From positions 3,641,504 through 3,705,503 of the forward strand of contig CANTUZ010000001.1 of the NCBI GenBank assembly GCA_947846985.1: 64,000 nucleotides of DNA. The letters run 5' to 3'. This DNA is from Fratercula arctica (taxonomy: Eukaryota; Chordata; Aves; Charadriiformes; Alcidae). Below the pieces are notes generated by a model. It did not search any database. It had not been told where the DNA came from and saw nothing but the letters and a program-made list of their open reading frames with translations. The first letter of the stretch is position 1; the number at the start of each line of letters is the position of its first letter. Positions 36,703-49,969 of this stretch are shown piece by piece. Position numbers and translations under genes: made by a program.

Positions 36703-39129
36703 GGTTCTGCAGGAAAATGTAATTGTGGTTAGATTTCAAATGTGACACGGCAGTCAACGCATGTGAAAGCTGGAACCAAATCATTGTCTAACATGGAAAA
36801 GCACACATGCAGTGCAATAAATTAACCCACCTCTGAGCCTACAGCACTTACAACCTACCTATTACCTTTACGTCCCTTTGAGCCTGGTGGGAAAAAGAGA
36901 TTTATATGAGGACTTGAAAGGGAAAGCCAAGGCATTTCATGGGATTGCCCCGGTGTGATTTCAGCTGCTACCTAGACGATACCCAGGCCACACAATGAAC
37001 TCCAGATGCTCAAACTGGGCGTTGTGTCTGGCATCACTGAGAAAGACAACCACCAAGTAACCTTCCAGAACCACCTCACTCCGTCCATAGAAGCAGCTCA
37101 GATACTTTCAGCTGGGCTGGAGTTTTGGGGTGTCGAGTCCTGAACGAAGTTAACCGGTGCCACTCAGAAACACCAAGGGCTTGGAACAGTTTCCATTTCC
37201 ATCCACAGCATTTCCCACTCCTCTCATCCCAGAGTGTCAAAGAGCTTTTACAGACTCATCGAAATTTGTTGAGTTAATATAAACAGCTTAAAGAATGGAC
37301 TAAGAACTTTTTGTCCAAATGTTAGTTTTCTGTTTTATATATCCCAGGTATGGGCAGGCTTTTAAATACATTTGCCTTGAAAAGAGTCAGATACAATCGA
37401 TGTGGATTTGCGTGAAACAAAGGATTCATCAGAATTTAACTGTTTGGAATGCACTCCAGAAAAAAGGCATAGAAATAACTGCAAAAGGAGCCAAATACTG
37501 AGACGCCTGTCACTGGGCAATAGGAGAAAAACGCAGACGGGGCCAGGGGAAAGCATTCATCCTTCAAACGGTTTGTTTCTAGAGGGACACTAATGAAGTC
37601 TCTGGCTGTGGTCACCACTGGTGTGAGCTCCAGATATCACTTCTTTATGACAGTCTCTGTTGTAAACTTGATGAATCTGTCTGTATTTGTATGGTTTCTT
37701 GCAGGCAGATCTGAGCTGGTCCTGCCCACATGCAAAGCCAGTGAGGGAGGCACCAGATCCCCACTGGAAGCCACGCAGCAGTGCTTAGCTAGCACTGCTC
37801 TTAAGTCTTTCCAGGAGCAAGCCTGCATCTGGCAAACTCCAAATGCACGCCAATCCCATGCACATATGCCGCCAAAAACCGGCATCAACATACCATTACT
37901 CAGCGGCTTCCACCCGCAGCGCATCAGGAGGCTGGAAACAAAAGAGATGGGATCATTCCCAGCTGGTGGAGATCCCTCTGCTTAGTCAGTGTTTGAGGGA
38001 CGTGGCTGATGGCCACGCTTCCACACAGCAATGGCAATTGCTGAACAGCAATGCCAACAGGTTCAGTACAGTAACCTACCCATCCCTCCATTTCCCAACC
38101 AGGGAAAGAGTTGTGTAGAAGCAGAGAAAGAAGGAAGAGAGAAACTGGAGAGGCTTTGGCTACCACTGCTCTATTTTCAGATTGCACATTCCTTTCAGTT
38201 CAGGGAAACAACTAGTGATGGATGATGAACTGGGACCACAAGGTGAAAGAGCTTGGAGTTTGTCTTTGGGGCTCAGCAGCAGGAACAGAAATCTGTTTCC
38301 CCTTCTAAAATAAGACCAAGGGTGTTAATTCCAAACCCTTTTAATTATTGTTTGCAAAATACACTGAAATCATCCTGTGGAAGGAGGAATTGCTGATATC
38401 ACCATCTTTAATGTCTCTGTCATTCCCCCTCTGTTCCTCATTCCCCAGGCTTAGAGTAGTGGGTGTCTCCTTTAAGGAGGAGATAATGAGTTTTATTGTT
38501 TGGGTATTAGTTTGCTGGAACTGAGAGAAAAGACAAACCTACCAATGATTACAAGGCTTTACTCTGAGCCCTCAAATGGAAATCGCTTCTGTTTAAATCC
38601 AATGAATTAAACTGACGAAATCTCCATGAATATTACCCACAACATGGCACCACCCCAATGGACAGCATGTGTCCCTTGCAATCTGCAATGTTTTCTCTTG
38701 TCTTTGCCAGTGAAAAAAATGGTCTCTTTGCTTCTTAAATAATGAACCTGACACAATCCAGGGTCTTTACATGCTTTGAAACTTCCTAAAGTGTAAGTTT
38801 ATAAAGCAAGTGGGAAATTGATGTATTTGAGCACAAAAATGTGATTGAACGGCTTGCTGTGCAAGACAGATCTGTAGTAAGCAAGGATGCTGTCCCTCAA
38901 GGTGCTTCAAAGGAGGCTGTCATGTGCTGAAGCATTAGGACGTGGTGGTCTCTTCCATACAAGACCACATGGACTCCATCCAGAGGAGGGTAAGCCACTC
39001 TTCATGGTACAGTACAACCTCCTTGCTTATGGAGATTCCCTTCCCAAGGGGGTTTTCAGTTCAGCTGTCCAGATGAGGAGCTTTTCGCTGCCTGGCTTTT
39101 CTCTGGACAACCCTTAGACCATCCTCAGC

Positions 39130-39628
39130 AACACCTCCAGTTTTGGGCCCCTCACTACAAGAAAGACATTGAGGTGCTGGAACATGTGCAGAGAAGGCCA
39201 AAGGAGCTGGTGAGGGGTCTGGAGCACAAGTCTTGTGAGGAGCGTCTGAGGGAGCTGGGGGTGTTGAGCCTGGAGAAAAGGAGGCTGAGGGGAGACCTTC
39301 TCGCTCTCTACAACTCCCTGAAAGGAGGGTGTAGCCAGGGGGGGTCGGTCTCTTCTCCCAAGGAACAGGCCATAAGACAAGAGGAAACAGCCTCAGGTTG
39401 TGCCAGGGGAGGTTTAGGATGGATATTAGGAAGGGCTGTTAAGCATTGGACCAGGCTGCCCAGGGAAGGAGTGGAGTCACCATCCCTGGAGGGATTTAAA
39501 AGCTGGGCAGACGTGGTGCTGAGGGACATGGTTTAGTGGTAGTTTTGTCAGTGTTGGGTTGATGGATGGACTCGATGATCTGAAAAGTCCCTTTCAACCT
39601 AGGCAGTTCTATGATTCTATGATTCTAC
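39130..39628 (+). mobile_element. CR1 LINE fragment in LRRC32 intron 1
   Basis: Plus-strand CR1, antisense to LRRC32. It starts near ACACCTCCAGTTTTGGGCCC and ends GTTCTATGATTCTATGATTC. It is very similar to the copy at 20255-20850, but with an internal deletion near 39432 where the AAATTCTTCACTGAA block is missing. The encoded reverse-transcriptase tail is truncated. Confidence 0.95.
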
Positions 39629-42600
39629 CTAGAATGAGACAGCACTGCATCCCCCTCCTCTCTGCCCTCTGGGCAGGTCTCCGGTGCCCACCACCCTCTC
39701 CCAGTGCAGAGCTCAGAGCTCACAGGGTCCCCATTGGCCTGGTGTCACAGAGCATCACCGCTAAATCCTGCCCTCTGGCACTGGCCCCAGTGTCTCTAAC
39801 CACAGCTCCCAAAAACAGTCTGGGAGCAGCAGTAGCAGCAACTCGACCTAAAGGAACTTTTCTTGCCCTGAGGCTTTCCCAGAGTTGAGGCAGCTTCATG
39901 CTCGGTGCCAGTTTGCTCCTGCTGGCAGCTGTGATGAAAATCCCAGCGTACCTCAGGGCAGCACTGAGCTCTGAACCGCATTCAGTGTCACAGCTTTCCA
40001 TCACCGTACTTCACAATTACCCAGCCCCACCCACAGCTGAAAAATATAGGTGAATTCTCTGCGTAACACCCCCAAGGAATCTTCTTAAGTGGGTCAAATA
40101 ATTTCGCATTTAGAAAAACCATGGTACCGAAACCACGTCAGCATATCCACTTAACAGATGGGAGGGCAAAGGCAGAGAAGAGCACTGATTTGCCCCAAGA
40201 CACATTTGAAACCATGGAAGAAATCGGGGTTTTATCCCAGTTTTCCCAGTTCCTACTCCAGAGCAGCATTTACCTCCATCTGTGTTAAAATATTAACCCT
40301 GAAACCACTTCATAGATGTTGCTTGTAGCTAACAACAGCAGCACCTTCCAAATTTCCTCCCAAGGCAATTTTTGTTACTGCTTCGAAATTAACAGAGATG
40401 TTTTCCTGTGCCAGAGAGGTTAAATTCAAGAGAATACACAAAACACAAACCAAACTCCCCAGGGTCTGATCCTTTTTCACACAAAACTCTTTGCTGCTAA
40501 ATTAGAGCCTTCAGGGTTAAAAAGAGGGAATATTTCACATTTACCTTCTTTCAAGGGTGTCTCGCATCCCCAAACACTGCTTATCATGTCTTTAAAAAGC
40601 ATATCCAGCTCTTCGAAACCTGCTCAGTCCTGGCACCGATGAAATTATTCTTCAAGCTTCATGTTCACCCATTCGGGACACCAAAAGGCTCAACTCATAA
40701 CTTCGCAATGAAGGCATTTTCAAGGGAAATAGCCTTATTTGGGACAATGTCTGCTTTAAATTATGTTGCTTGTCTTCCTCCGGACTCCTCTCCAGGCTCT
40801 TGCTGGGTCCTAGCCACCGCTGTGCTCCGGACGGAGTCAGCTACTGTGCGACATCCTGAAGCCCTTGCTTGGGGGCAGGCGTTGAGAAACAAGGGGTATT
40901 TTTTTATTTTTTTAGGTTTTTTTGCCAGAGAAACTACTAGGATCAGGCCATGGGTTTGCTGAGGGGAATAAGTGACTTATCGTTGACGATGCCATTGTTT
41001 AGCTGCATGCGTGGTGCAAGGCGGTGTGTTTACTTTAGGGTTTTGTGTCTGCGAGTTACATTCCCAGAGGGTTGGAGCCTCCTACCCCTGCACCTAAATC
41101 ACTCTCTGCATCGTTAGGAAAGCAGCGCTTGAGGATTAAAGGTTTTAAGTTCACAGCTGATAAATACAAAAGCCCAGAACCTGAAAATCTGTCCTGGAAG
41201 AAATAACTCTTTCTCTTCGCAGTGGTCATGCTAATCAGACTGTGGCAGCAGTCCGTGGGCAGGACGGGGGTTCAGAGTCAGCTACAACGCACCTGACTTG
41301 ATGGGTTTTCATGACACGAGGCAGGAGTTAGGGATAAAGGCAGGGGGAGTCTGAACGTCCAGGTGAGATGCTGAATTTTTGGCAGCGAACACATAGTGCT
41401 GAATCTACCGGACCTGCTAGGAAAAATTCCCGTTGCAAAAAGGCTGCTTTTCTCACGCAGAAGATGATTTCAGATTGCCTGTGAGTTCATCTTTTTATTT
41501 ATTATTTTGTGCTGCCCTCTAGGGCTGGAGCAGCTGTCTAATTGCTGGTTTCCCCACTTCCTTTTGCTAATTAAGACCTGCTTCTGGAAAACCTGCCTTT
41601 ACACAGATTTCCCCGCTGCTCTCTCCCAACCTCACGAGCCTGAACCGTTGCGATGCACTTTCCCCATGGTTGAAATACTATGCCAAAGAGCTGGGCTCTT
41701 ATCTCGTTTGCTTTGCAATGTGCCCTGAAATGAGCGGTGTAAATGAAATGAAGAGGCAGCCGTATGCATGCGGGCAGGAGAGGGGCACGGTTAGGTGCAA
41801 TGCACTGAAAAATCCATGTTTAGCTCCCATGGGAACAGCCTGCCAGCGAGACTATCGCAACCCTGGACAGGCTCCCCTCGACTGGGCTCTCATCAGACTG
41901 GTTTTGATCACCTTCCCCCATGCACGTAGTGTCTTGAGCTTCCCTTGGACGGAGCTGGCTGCAGCTTGATGCCTTTGGCACGCTCCCTCCGTCTGCAATC
42001 CCCTCGGTTCAACCTGGGGACCACTGTGGTGTCCAGAGGTTTAAATGCCTTTGGGATGCTCTGGGTTTAGGGTTTGCCTCATCAGCAGCATGCATTAGCA
42101 CTTGCGACGCACAGCCACTTTCGCAAGGAAAACCTCAAGTATTTGAGGTCTTCAAGAAAAGAAAAATACTTTTTTTAAATGATTTTATTTTTAAATAGGA
42201 TGTTTTGATTTGATTTGGAGAAGGAAGTCAAATATCATGCCTGTAACGAAGAGTAGCGCGTGCCCTGGATGATTGCAACTTCACATTTTCCTACACCTGT
42301 ATGCTCAGAGCACTGTGGGAAGTTTGGACTTAGAGGGGAAAAAATAGCAGGGTTTTTGTTGGGTGTGTTTTTTAAAAAGCCAGCTCTGTTCCTCAAGCTG
42401 TTTTACTGAGTGGCTGAGCAGCTGTGCCAGCCGAACTGTGAAGAAAAGCCTGGACAGAAACAAATGCCAAGACAGGAGGGAAGGGCATGCACTGATTCTG
42501 CTGCTCAGGACTTTGCTTCATTAAAACCACGGCCTTAGAGGCACACCAACTGCGCCGGGAAAGATCAGCGATAAGATGTCCTTACCATCTTTGCCCTTTC

Positions 42601-42770
42601 CTAAAGGGAATCTGACAGCAAATAGTTTCAAAGACCCTGAAGCATGTGGCTGACTTCCCATTTTCAATATTTTCATGCTATGGGCTACCCAGCAGGTTAC
42701 TCCCTACAGTGGTGTCGAAACGTTAGCATGGTGTGTGCTCGGCAGCCACATCTGCAGAGCAAGGGTCCTC

Positions 42771-42840
42771 TCCATCGGACAGATTGGGTCATCTCTATTG
42801 GAGAGGTTGGGTCATGTCCATCAGTCAGATTGGAGAATCA
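42771..42840. repeat. Imperfect minisatellite, three units
   Basis: Three diverged units of about 23 bp built around CCATCGGACAGATTGGGTCA, with variants TATTGGAGAGGTTGGGTCA and CCATCAGTCAGATTGGAGAA, in LRRC32 intron 1. Confidence 0.6.
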
Positions 42841-45049
42841 AGCTCTTTTGCCCACCCGCACAAGATAGCAAGGGTTGTCCCACCCCACTGTTGCCAAAGG
42901 GGTTGCACCTGTGACTCGGTAAAATCAGGCCCTTCCTGATTTTCCTGTGGTCTCCTCAGTAATCGCTGCCTGCTCAGTTTCTGCCAACATCAGTCAGATT
43001 TCACCCCATGTCACCCGAAGCCAGGGTAGCATGGGGATGAGGGCTGGTGGGCACCTCGTTAGACCTCTCCTCTCCTCCAAACCCTATTCCCAGCCTGGCC
43101 CAGTGCAAGAAGGAAAAGCAAATCCCAGCCACTGGCTCTAACCAGCCAGTCCGTAATCTGCTGCATGTTCCCAAGGGTTTTGGATAAACAAGAATATGTC
43201 TTGACGATTATGTGTCTTGAACCTCCAGACCTTTTGGAGCCTGTCCATCCATAAGGCTGCTGCTTTCTAAGGCACTGCTTTTGGGTTGAGTCCTGCATCG
43301 AGCCGCATGAATCAAACTCTCCAGAGAAGTAAAGAAAACAAGCTCCCGCCTTAGAAAGTGGGTCTGAACTGCAAGGGCAGGAGCGGGACAACTCTTGCTC
43401 CCTTTTCGGCTGGAATAGCTCCCCGGTGATTCATCCCACCAGGGAGCTGGAGGTAATATTAATATTAATCCTATTAAAAAATAAATAGCCCATGCTATCC
43501 TCAGCCACAGCCTCTGAGAAGGAGGCACAGCTCCAGCTCCAGAGACCCTACGACATCTCCAGGAGATGCTTCTCCTGCTTTGGTTTGCTCGTGCCTTCTG
43601 CACTGTGCTTGGTCTCTCATGGGCAGACGCAGCCTCCTGCCTCTCTGGTGTCAAGTCCACACACCAAAATAGAGACTCCTACATCTCCTGTAATTCCAAC
43701 GTGGCTTTTCTCCTACCTCTTGAAGCTGCTGCCTGCCTGCCTTCTCTCTCTCTGTGTCCTCTCTCCGTGTCCTCTCTCCATGTGCACCTCCATCAGGTGT
43801 GCAGCCAACAGCATTTCCCCACCAAAAATTAACCTTTCTAATTAATTGGACACACAAGGTTTAGCCAGTTCCCCTCCATTATTTGCCTTTTTGTCTGCTC
43901 CTTTCTCCAGGAGAGAAAATGAAAACGAATGACAATCGCATGAAGCCCACCAGCCTGGAGACTTTGTGGGCAAGGGGCTGGATGAAGGCACAGCAGTAGA
44001 TGGGAAAATGAAAACACTTCCGTCAACAAAAACTGACGTAAACCGGCATTTGAAGATTAAACTATTTGAACATGAAATGCTCTCCCTGAAGACCCAAATT
44101 CCTGGAGAAACTCAAATCCAGGAATCAAACCAGAACCTTTTCTCACCAGCTTTAATCTAAGCGCAGCAAATAAAAAAGAGAAATTGGTTTAAAATTCAGC
44201 AGTTTTACTGATGGTGGAATCAGTGTCTGAGGAAAGGAGCACTCAATTTAGGTGATCCAACAGGAGATAAAATGAAAGGAGGAAAACTATTTCTGATAGA
44301 TCTGACTTGCACGATACTGGTACCCCGCCTCGAATCCATCCATCCATCCCTGTATCAGTAAAAGGCCAAGCACTGATACAGTCACTGAGCTGTAACCATC
44401 TGCTTTAGAAAAAGATGCCTGATAGTGAATTTCTGTTACTGAAAACTAAAGGATTTCAGCATTTTAGAATAATAAGATGATTTTAAGGTTGAAATGATGA
44501 CATCTTAGTTAAAAAAAACCAAATTTCCACTGCTGTGGAAAGCCAAACTTTGGCTTCTATTTAAGGGAAACATGTTTGTGCTTTTATCAAAAATACAACA
44601 GAGCTTGGCTTTAGAAAATTATCTGTGACTTTTAGATAAACTAGGATTTTCTGAAACTTTACTATTTCCAGATATTGTCTAAACATGAATTCCTTGTCCT
44701 AACAGTCCAGATGCAGCAAAGCCCTCTCAGTAAAGTCACCGCTCACCCAAGGTGACATTCAAGCTGTCAGGATCTTAAGAGTAGAAAAATAACCCTGCCG
44801 CCTCACACCTCGTGCTCCGAGAGGCAGAGTTCAATGACAGTGCGGAGAGTAAGAGGAGCAGACGAGCTAAAACAGCATTTTGCCCATTTCGCCCGGGGAC
44901 CGTTGTGATTTGCCCAAGGCTATATCAGGGTCCGGTGTCGGAGAGCTGGGCGAGCAGCGCTTAATCAGCGCAGAGTGCTGGGCTCTGCAGCACTCCTGGT
45001 TCAGAGCGCTACAATGCAGTAACACCATAAATAGACTAAAGTCCTGCGA

Positions 45050-45172
<123 letters not shown>

Positions 45173-45534
45173 ACAAACGCCACCACATGTCCCCTTCTTC
45201 CGTTACTGTAAACACAGAGAATAATAACAAAGCAGGCATATGACAACGGTATTGTTATAAACTAACCAGTGCCTCCTTAACGTAAAGGATCTCACTCACT
45301 GCAGTGCAAGTCCCTGATGGATTAAATATACAGCTGTGTGCATTAGAGCCATCTACACAGGGTGTTTAGTCCGTTCCTCAGCCTATTCATAAACACAGCA
45401 TATTTTATTTATACGGTACCTTCCTCATCTGTGTTATTTTTAAAGGCTGCAGCTCTAAATCACCGGAGCCCCCGTTTCTCCTGCCGGCGAAAGCTCAACT
45501 TTCCAGCAGGCTCCCGGTTTCGCACGCGTCTCCA

Positions 45535-45690
45535 CATACCTGCTCTGTGGCTGGAGGAGGAGGAGGAAGAGGAGGAGGAGGAGGAGGATTCGCCTCTGCT
45601 TGCAGCCTTCTGCCTCCCGGACTCTCCCAGCAGCCTTTCCAGCGCAAGCCGAGGAAGAGTTTCCTTGGGGAAGTTGTACCTCTGTTGCAT
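45535..45690 (-). other. Upstream open reading frame in predicted LRRC32 leader
   Basis: An ATG at 45690 (G at -3) opens a frame beginning MQQRYNFPKETL that runs through a serine run encoded by the CCT repeat to the predicted donor at 45540. After splicing to 36706 the frame continues GAA CCA TGA, so it is 52 codons long and its TGA overlaps the LRRC32 ATG as ATGA. In unspliced genomic DNA it stays open to 45460 (76 residues). It is a candidate translational control element, not a recognised protein. Confidence 0.35.
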
Positions 45691-45782
45691 GCCAGCTGAC
45701 TAAAACTCTGCGAGCTCCGAGAGAAGTTTGAAGTCACAGGGAAAAAAAAAAAAAAATACTCCCCATAGACTGGTCCTTGAAT
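45540..45782 (-). other. LRRC32: Predicted LRRC32 non-coding first exon
   Basis: Inference. The acceptor at 36707 shows that LRRC32 has an upstream exon. The best candidate is this GC- and CpG-richer stretch, which ends on the minus strand in CCACAGAGCAG|GTATGTGG, a near-consensus donor, and begins about 30 bases after a TATA box. It would be about 243 nt and includes a CCT-repeat (GGA on the plus strand, 45553-45588) and a T tract. It carries upstream ATGs at 45766 and 45690. The exact transcription start cannot be seen from sequence, and other first exons further upstream are possible. Confidence 0.5.
45553..45588. repeat. GGA/GAA trinucleotide tract
   Basis: About 11-12 GGA-type triplets on the plus strand with one AAGA interruption. 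In the LRRC32 sense it is a CCT pyrimidine tract within the predicted first exon, and it encodes the serine run of the upstream open frame. Confidence 0.85.
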
Positions 45783-45805
45783 TCATTCCTTCGCAGTCAT
45801 GAGCT

Positions 45806-45813
45806 CTTATATA
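45806..45813 (-). promoter_or_regulatory. TATA box, candidate LRRC32 promoter
   Basis: Read on the minus strand, 45813 down to 45806 is TATATAAG in the context GGGAATATATAAGAGC, a canonical TATA element. Usual spacing puts transcription start near 45782. It lies just upstream of the predicted first exon and its donor at 45540, which is why it is assigned to LRRC32. A TATA match alone is weak evidence in AT-rich DNA; the alignment of TATA, exon and donor raises it. Confidence 0.45.
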
Positions 45814-48800
45814 TTCCCAGGCTCCCACGAGCACGTGAATACATACCTCCGTAATAGTTTTAAAATGTGTGTGTCCTCTGCGCTTCTCTTTATTTTCCAT
45901 TTCGTTCATTCAACCTTGGCTTATTTCCTGCCGTTCCTCAGCTGGTAATTACGCTCCTCTCGTATTGACACATGAAACAAGTCTGTGAATACCACAAAAA
46001 ATCCCCTCCGTGGGCTTTGGGGATGTGCTTGTCTCTGAAGTTCGCCGTTCCTGTCCCACGGAGGTGAGCGCGTGGCTTTCAGCTACAGGGACCTGCAGGT
46101 ACTCGGGGGCATCTCTCACCGGGTAAATCGCTGGCTGCAAACCCTAAACTCCAAGTCCCTGCAGGATGGGGTGCGGAGGAAAAAGGTGTATCGAAGGGAA
46201 GCGCTGTAGTAGGGCAAACACATCGCCTTTGGTGTCCCGATGGCTCAGGTGTGTCTCTGTGGCACAGCAGTGGGATGGCCAAATGCACCCTTGGGGGAAA
46301 GGATAAATTCAATTTAACACTTGAATGGGTACTAACGGAAATGCCTCATAGAAAGGGCAATGGGACAGATCTTTATTTCTTTTCCTTGGGTGTGAAACGT
46401 CCTTTTACTTCAGAAGCAATGCTCTCATGTAAATCAGTAGGAGACCTGCACACTGCCCATGTCATCTTCTTCTGCTCAGAAGAAGTGCCTGGGCAGGTGT
46501 CCACTGTCTCCACATGTTGGTTTGAGGAGTACAAACCTCTAATAGGGTTTCACCAGCTCCTGAGTCTCAGGACCAAACTGAGTCTTGGCTTCACCAGCCA
46601 GGACCCAATCTCCCCAGGGCCACCCCACCAGAGAGCCCCACCAGGGACCACTGCAAACCTCCCACCTTCTCCCCTGGGTGCATGAGGAACACCTTCGCTG
46701 AGTGACCTCCCCCTTGGAGGAGACATTTGGCTTCAGCATCGAGTGTTTTCCCCCTTTTGCACTGTGATGTGCAATGACAGGCGATTTTCACAAAAAAAAA
46801 AACGGGGTGCTGACTCCCTTCTTCTGGACAGCATCAATTCTGTTCCACTTTCCTGCTTCTACTTATTAAAATCAGATAAAAGCCATGCCCTTTTATACCA
46901 TGTGCCAAGCAGCTTTGTGGATTCTGCTAAACATATGCTGTCTCCCAGCCTTTGCTTCTCTGCAACAGGTTACTGCTCATTTTCTGTAGCACACCAGCAT
47001 CTGTGAGTCAGAGTTACTTCAGATGCTGCAGCATACTGGGAGACCCAAGTTGAAAATGTCTACAGATGTGAAAGATGTGGTTTGTTAAATGTTGTGGTAA
47101 ATATATTTTGCACATGTTGTTGCAATAAGTATGTAACAAGGGTAGTAAATTTAATAGTAACGTGTACATAATGATCAAGAAGTAAACAATAATGATTTTA
47201 TTACTGCAATCGCCATTGCCTGTGTACATGTATAGCTGCATATATGTATTTATTAGAGGCCAAATGGCTTAAGAATTAGTAAGTAAATGATCTCTTATTG
47301 ACTTGTCTCGGCAACACCAGCAGATCCTATGGAGCAGCTTGCTTGTGTGCGGCAGTCCTAAAACCTCATTGATGTCCCCAGATTGGCACTTTCAAGGTAC
47401 ATTGGGCAGTACTGAAGAGTGAGCTTCTGATCTCAAAGTTGTGTTTGCCCCCTCCATGCAATGCCTAAACTAACTGTCCACTATCACTTCATCTTGTGGC
47501 ACCATGCCTAGTCAATACGGCCGCACTGTTGGGTTTGACACGAGCTCGACATTGACATGTTGATGCACACACCTCCCACCCAAGCCAAAACTCACCTATT
47601 ACTCCCTCCTGGCTTATTTGGCTGGGACTAACCCACAAAGAGACTTCACTGAGGCACAAGGACATATTCTATCCCCTCCTGTCACCATGCCAGGCCAACC
47701 TGATGGCCAACTTGATGTCACAGCAGCCAAGCCTGGAGGACAGCTCTGGACCTGCTGTTTAGAGACAAGGGTCCAATTATATTTTCCAAGTGATGCATGG
47801 CTAGCTTATAGGAAAATGGCCTATCACAGAAAGAAAAAGAAGTCTCCTGACAGTAAATTTCAGACTCATAAGGAAGCAGAAGGAATTATTCCCACATATC
47901 CTGCTGTTGTTAGACCTCCATCTCTGGTGTGTGGGCCGCAGAAGACTTGGGTTAACCTATGGCTAATTCCCAGTGACAATGAGTGCTGATGTTTCTCCAG
48001 TTATATCTCTCCCATTAAAGATGCGTCTCCCAGGGAATGATCCCTGGCCTGATTCGTACAGACTTGGCTCTTCTCTAGAGCAAGTTGGCTATGTCCAGGT
48101 ATGCAGCACTCTGATATCTAGCTCTGGATGGTGTCTCCACAGCCTTGAAGGTCATTTTTTCGCTGTTACATTTCTTTCAGAGTGCCTTGAATAATGTAGA
48201 GACAGTGTGCAAAGCCTGTTGGGATAGTGAAGGAGGACTTTGTGAAACAGAAGCAGCCAAACCTGATGCAGGCCCTGAAGGAAACCCCAGAACTACACCC
48301 AGCTTGGAGGGAACAAGCTGGTTTGGTGGGGAAGGGCACCCATGAGAGAGCTAACTCACAGTGTGGTTGACTGTGGGGAGCCAGGTTATCTGACAATGTT
48401 GATGTACCCATGCAAACCCCATGAAAGAACCTGAGGACACCAGGAGGTATGCCACACCCTGAAGACTTGTAGCATCATGCCTCCAAAATTGCTTGCAAGC
48501 ACCAATCCTGTGATGATTTCTGCTGGTATCTGCCATGCACAAATCCTTTACGCCTCCACACTGGGGCAGCAGGATGTGGTAAGCGGCAAATCTCACTTCA
48601 AAAAAAGGGCCACATGTCAGTGCCGGTCATACAAGATCAACCCCGGGCCGTGTTCTGCCATAGGCTCAACCCCTCCAAGTCTCATCGGCTTCCCACTCTT
48701 CCATGGGAGAGGTGAGCAGGCTTGGCTGGTTGGGCTGGCATGGAGACAAGCAGAAGTGCATAAACAGAAAGTAAAAGTCCCAGCTACTGAGGTGCTCCAA

Positions 48801-49969
48801 GACATCACTGCCAGTATAAGCATCATTATCTTGAGCTGACGTTAACCCAGTTGCTTTTCAGAAATTACACTAAAAGAAAAGAAAAGAAACCAACCAGGCA
48901 GAGATGAACTGGCAGTTTTTAATGACTTGAAAAAGATTAGAGGTTGAACACGTGCTCACCTCACGCTTAAAATAGGCTGTATCATGTCAACAGGATGCCC
49001 ATCTCTAATTACAAATGATATTTCCCCAGACTAAACAAAGTTTGATATTTATGCTCCATTTCCTCCAGCTCCAATTATAGTCTGTTCTCTTAAAAAAATA
49101 CATGAGGAAGAAGAGGGCCAAGAACTTTGTTCTGGACTCTCTTCTTCTGTTCCTGCTGTTGTTCAGGGAAGTTTGCCACGTGACGATGCTTTGCACACTG
49201 GGATTTTGGCTTGCCTTTGTGCTGACACTGGTGGTAAGCTGGATGGGGAGATGTCCTCCTGATCACCAGCTTAGCTGTGGTTCCTGTTCCGTCTCAGACT
49301 CATCAATATGTTGCCTGCATCTCTCAGGCCCTGTGTCTTTAGTTACCCTGGAGGAAGGTGCTGCTCTTGATATCTCTCTGGACTAGGCCTGGCTTAGTCC
49401 CCTCTGGTACCAACCGTAACTTTCCTCAGATCCACCTGGCCTTGGGCCATGAAAACATTGCCATTGCAAGATGCAGACAGCTCCACTTACAACTGCAAAG
49501 CAGACATACCTTAGCTAGCTCCAAACCGTCTAGCAGTAATCAAAGTAGCTGTGAAATTAATCCAAAAAGTAGGGTAAAAAGCCTCATGTCCAGCTCCCCT
49601 GGGACACTCCACACCCACCCACCCAGATATGACGAGCTACGAAGGGGTCAGCTGTGTTCATACTATGATGCGACGATTTGCAGGACGGGCATAGTCCTGG
49701 ATCATCTTGTCACTTGGATGGCTGCCTGTTCCCAGGCACTGCTTGATGCCTAGGCAGGCAGTGCTACAAAACTGAACAAGAAAGCAAAATGCACATAACA
49801 GTGCTCGAGAAATTTGTGCAGTGCTTGAGGGACATTGTACATCACTTGGAATCACAGATATTGTTGAAACTCCCAGCGTGAGCAGGTACCACCATAGGAT
49901 TTAGATAAGGTGACTCTGGTGATAAGGTGACTCTTCTGCAGAGTGAGAGACTGCAGAAGATCTGAAGAG
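45814..49969. other. Upstream intergenic region of LRRC32
   Basis: No gene was recognised. The proximal 0.4 kb contains scattered CpG and may include promoter elements. Open frames up to about 144 codons (46251-46685, plus) have no known domain and no splice support. The 47.6-48.4 kb part has frames of 66-123 codons with no recognisable origin. Confidence 0.5.

Noticed and set aside
43208..43660. 150-codon minus-strand frame
   Set aside because: No domain, signal or splice support, and overlapping frames of similar length occur on the other strand in the same GC-richer stretch.
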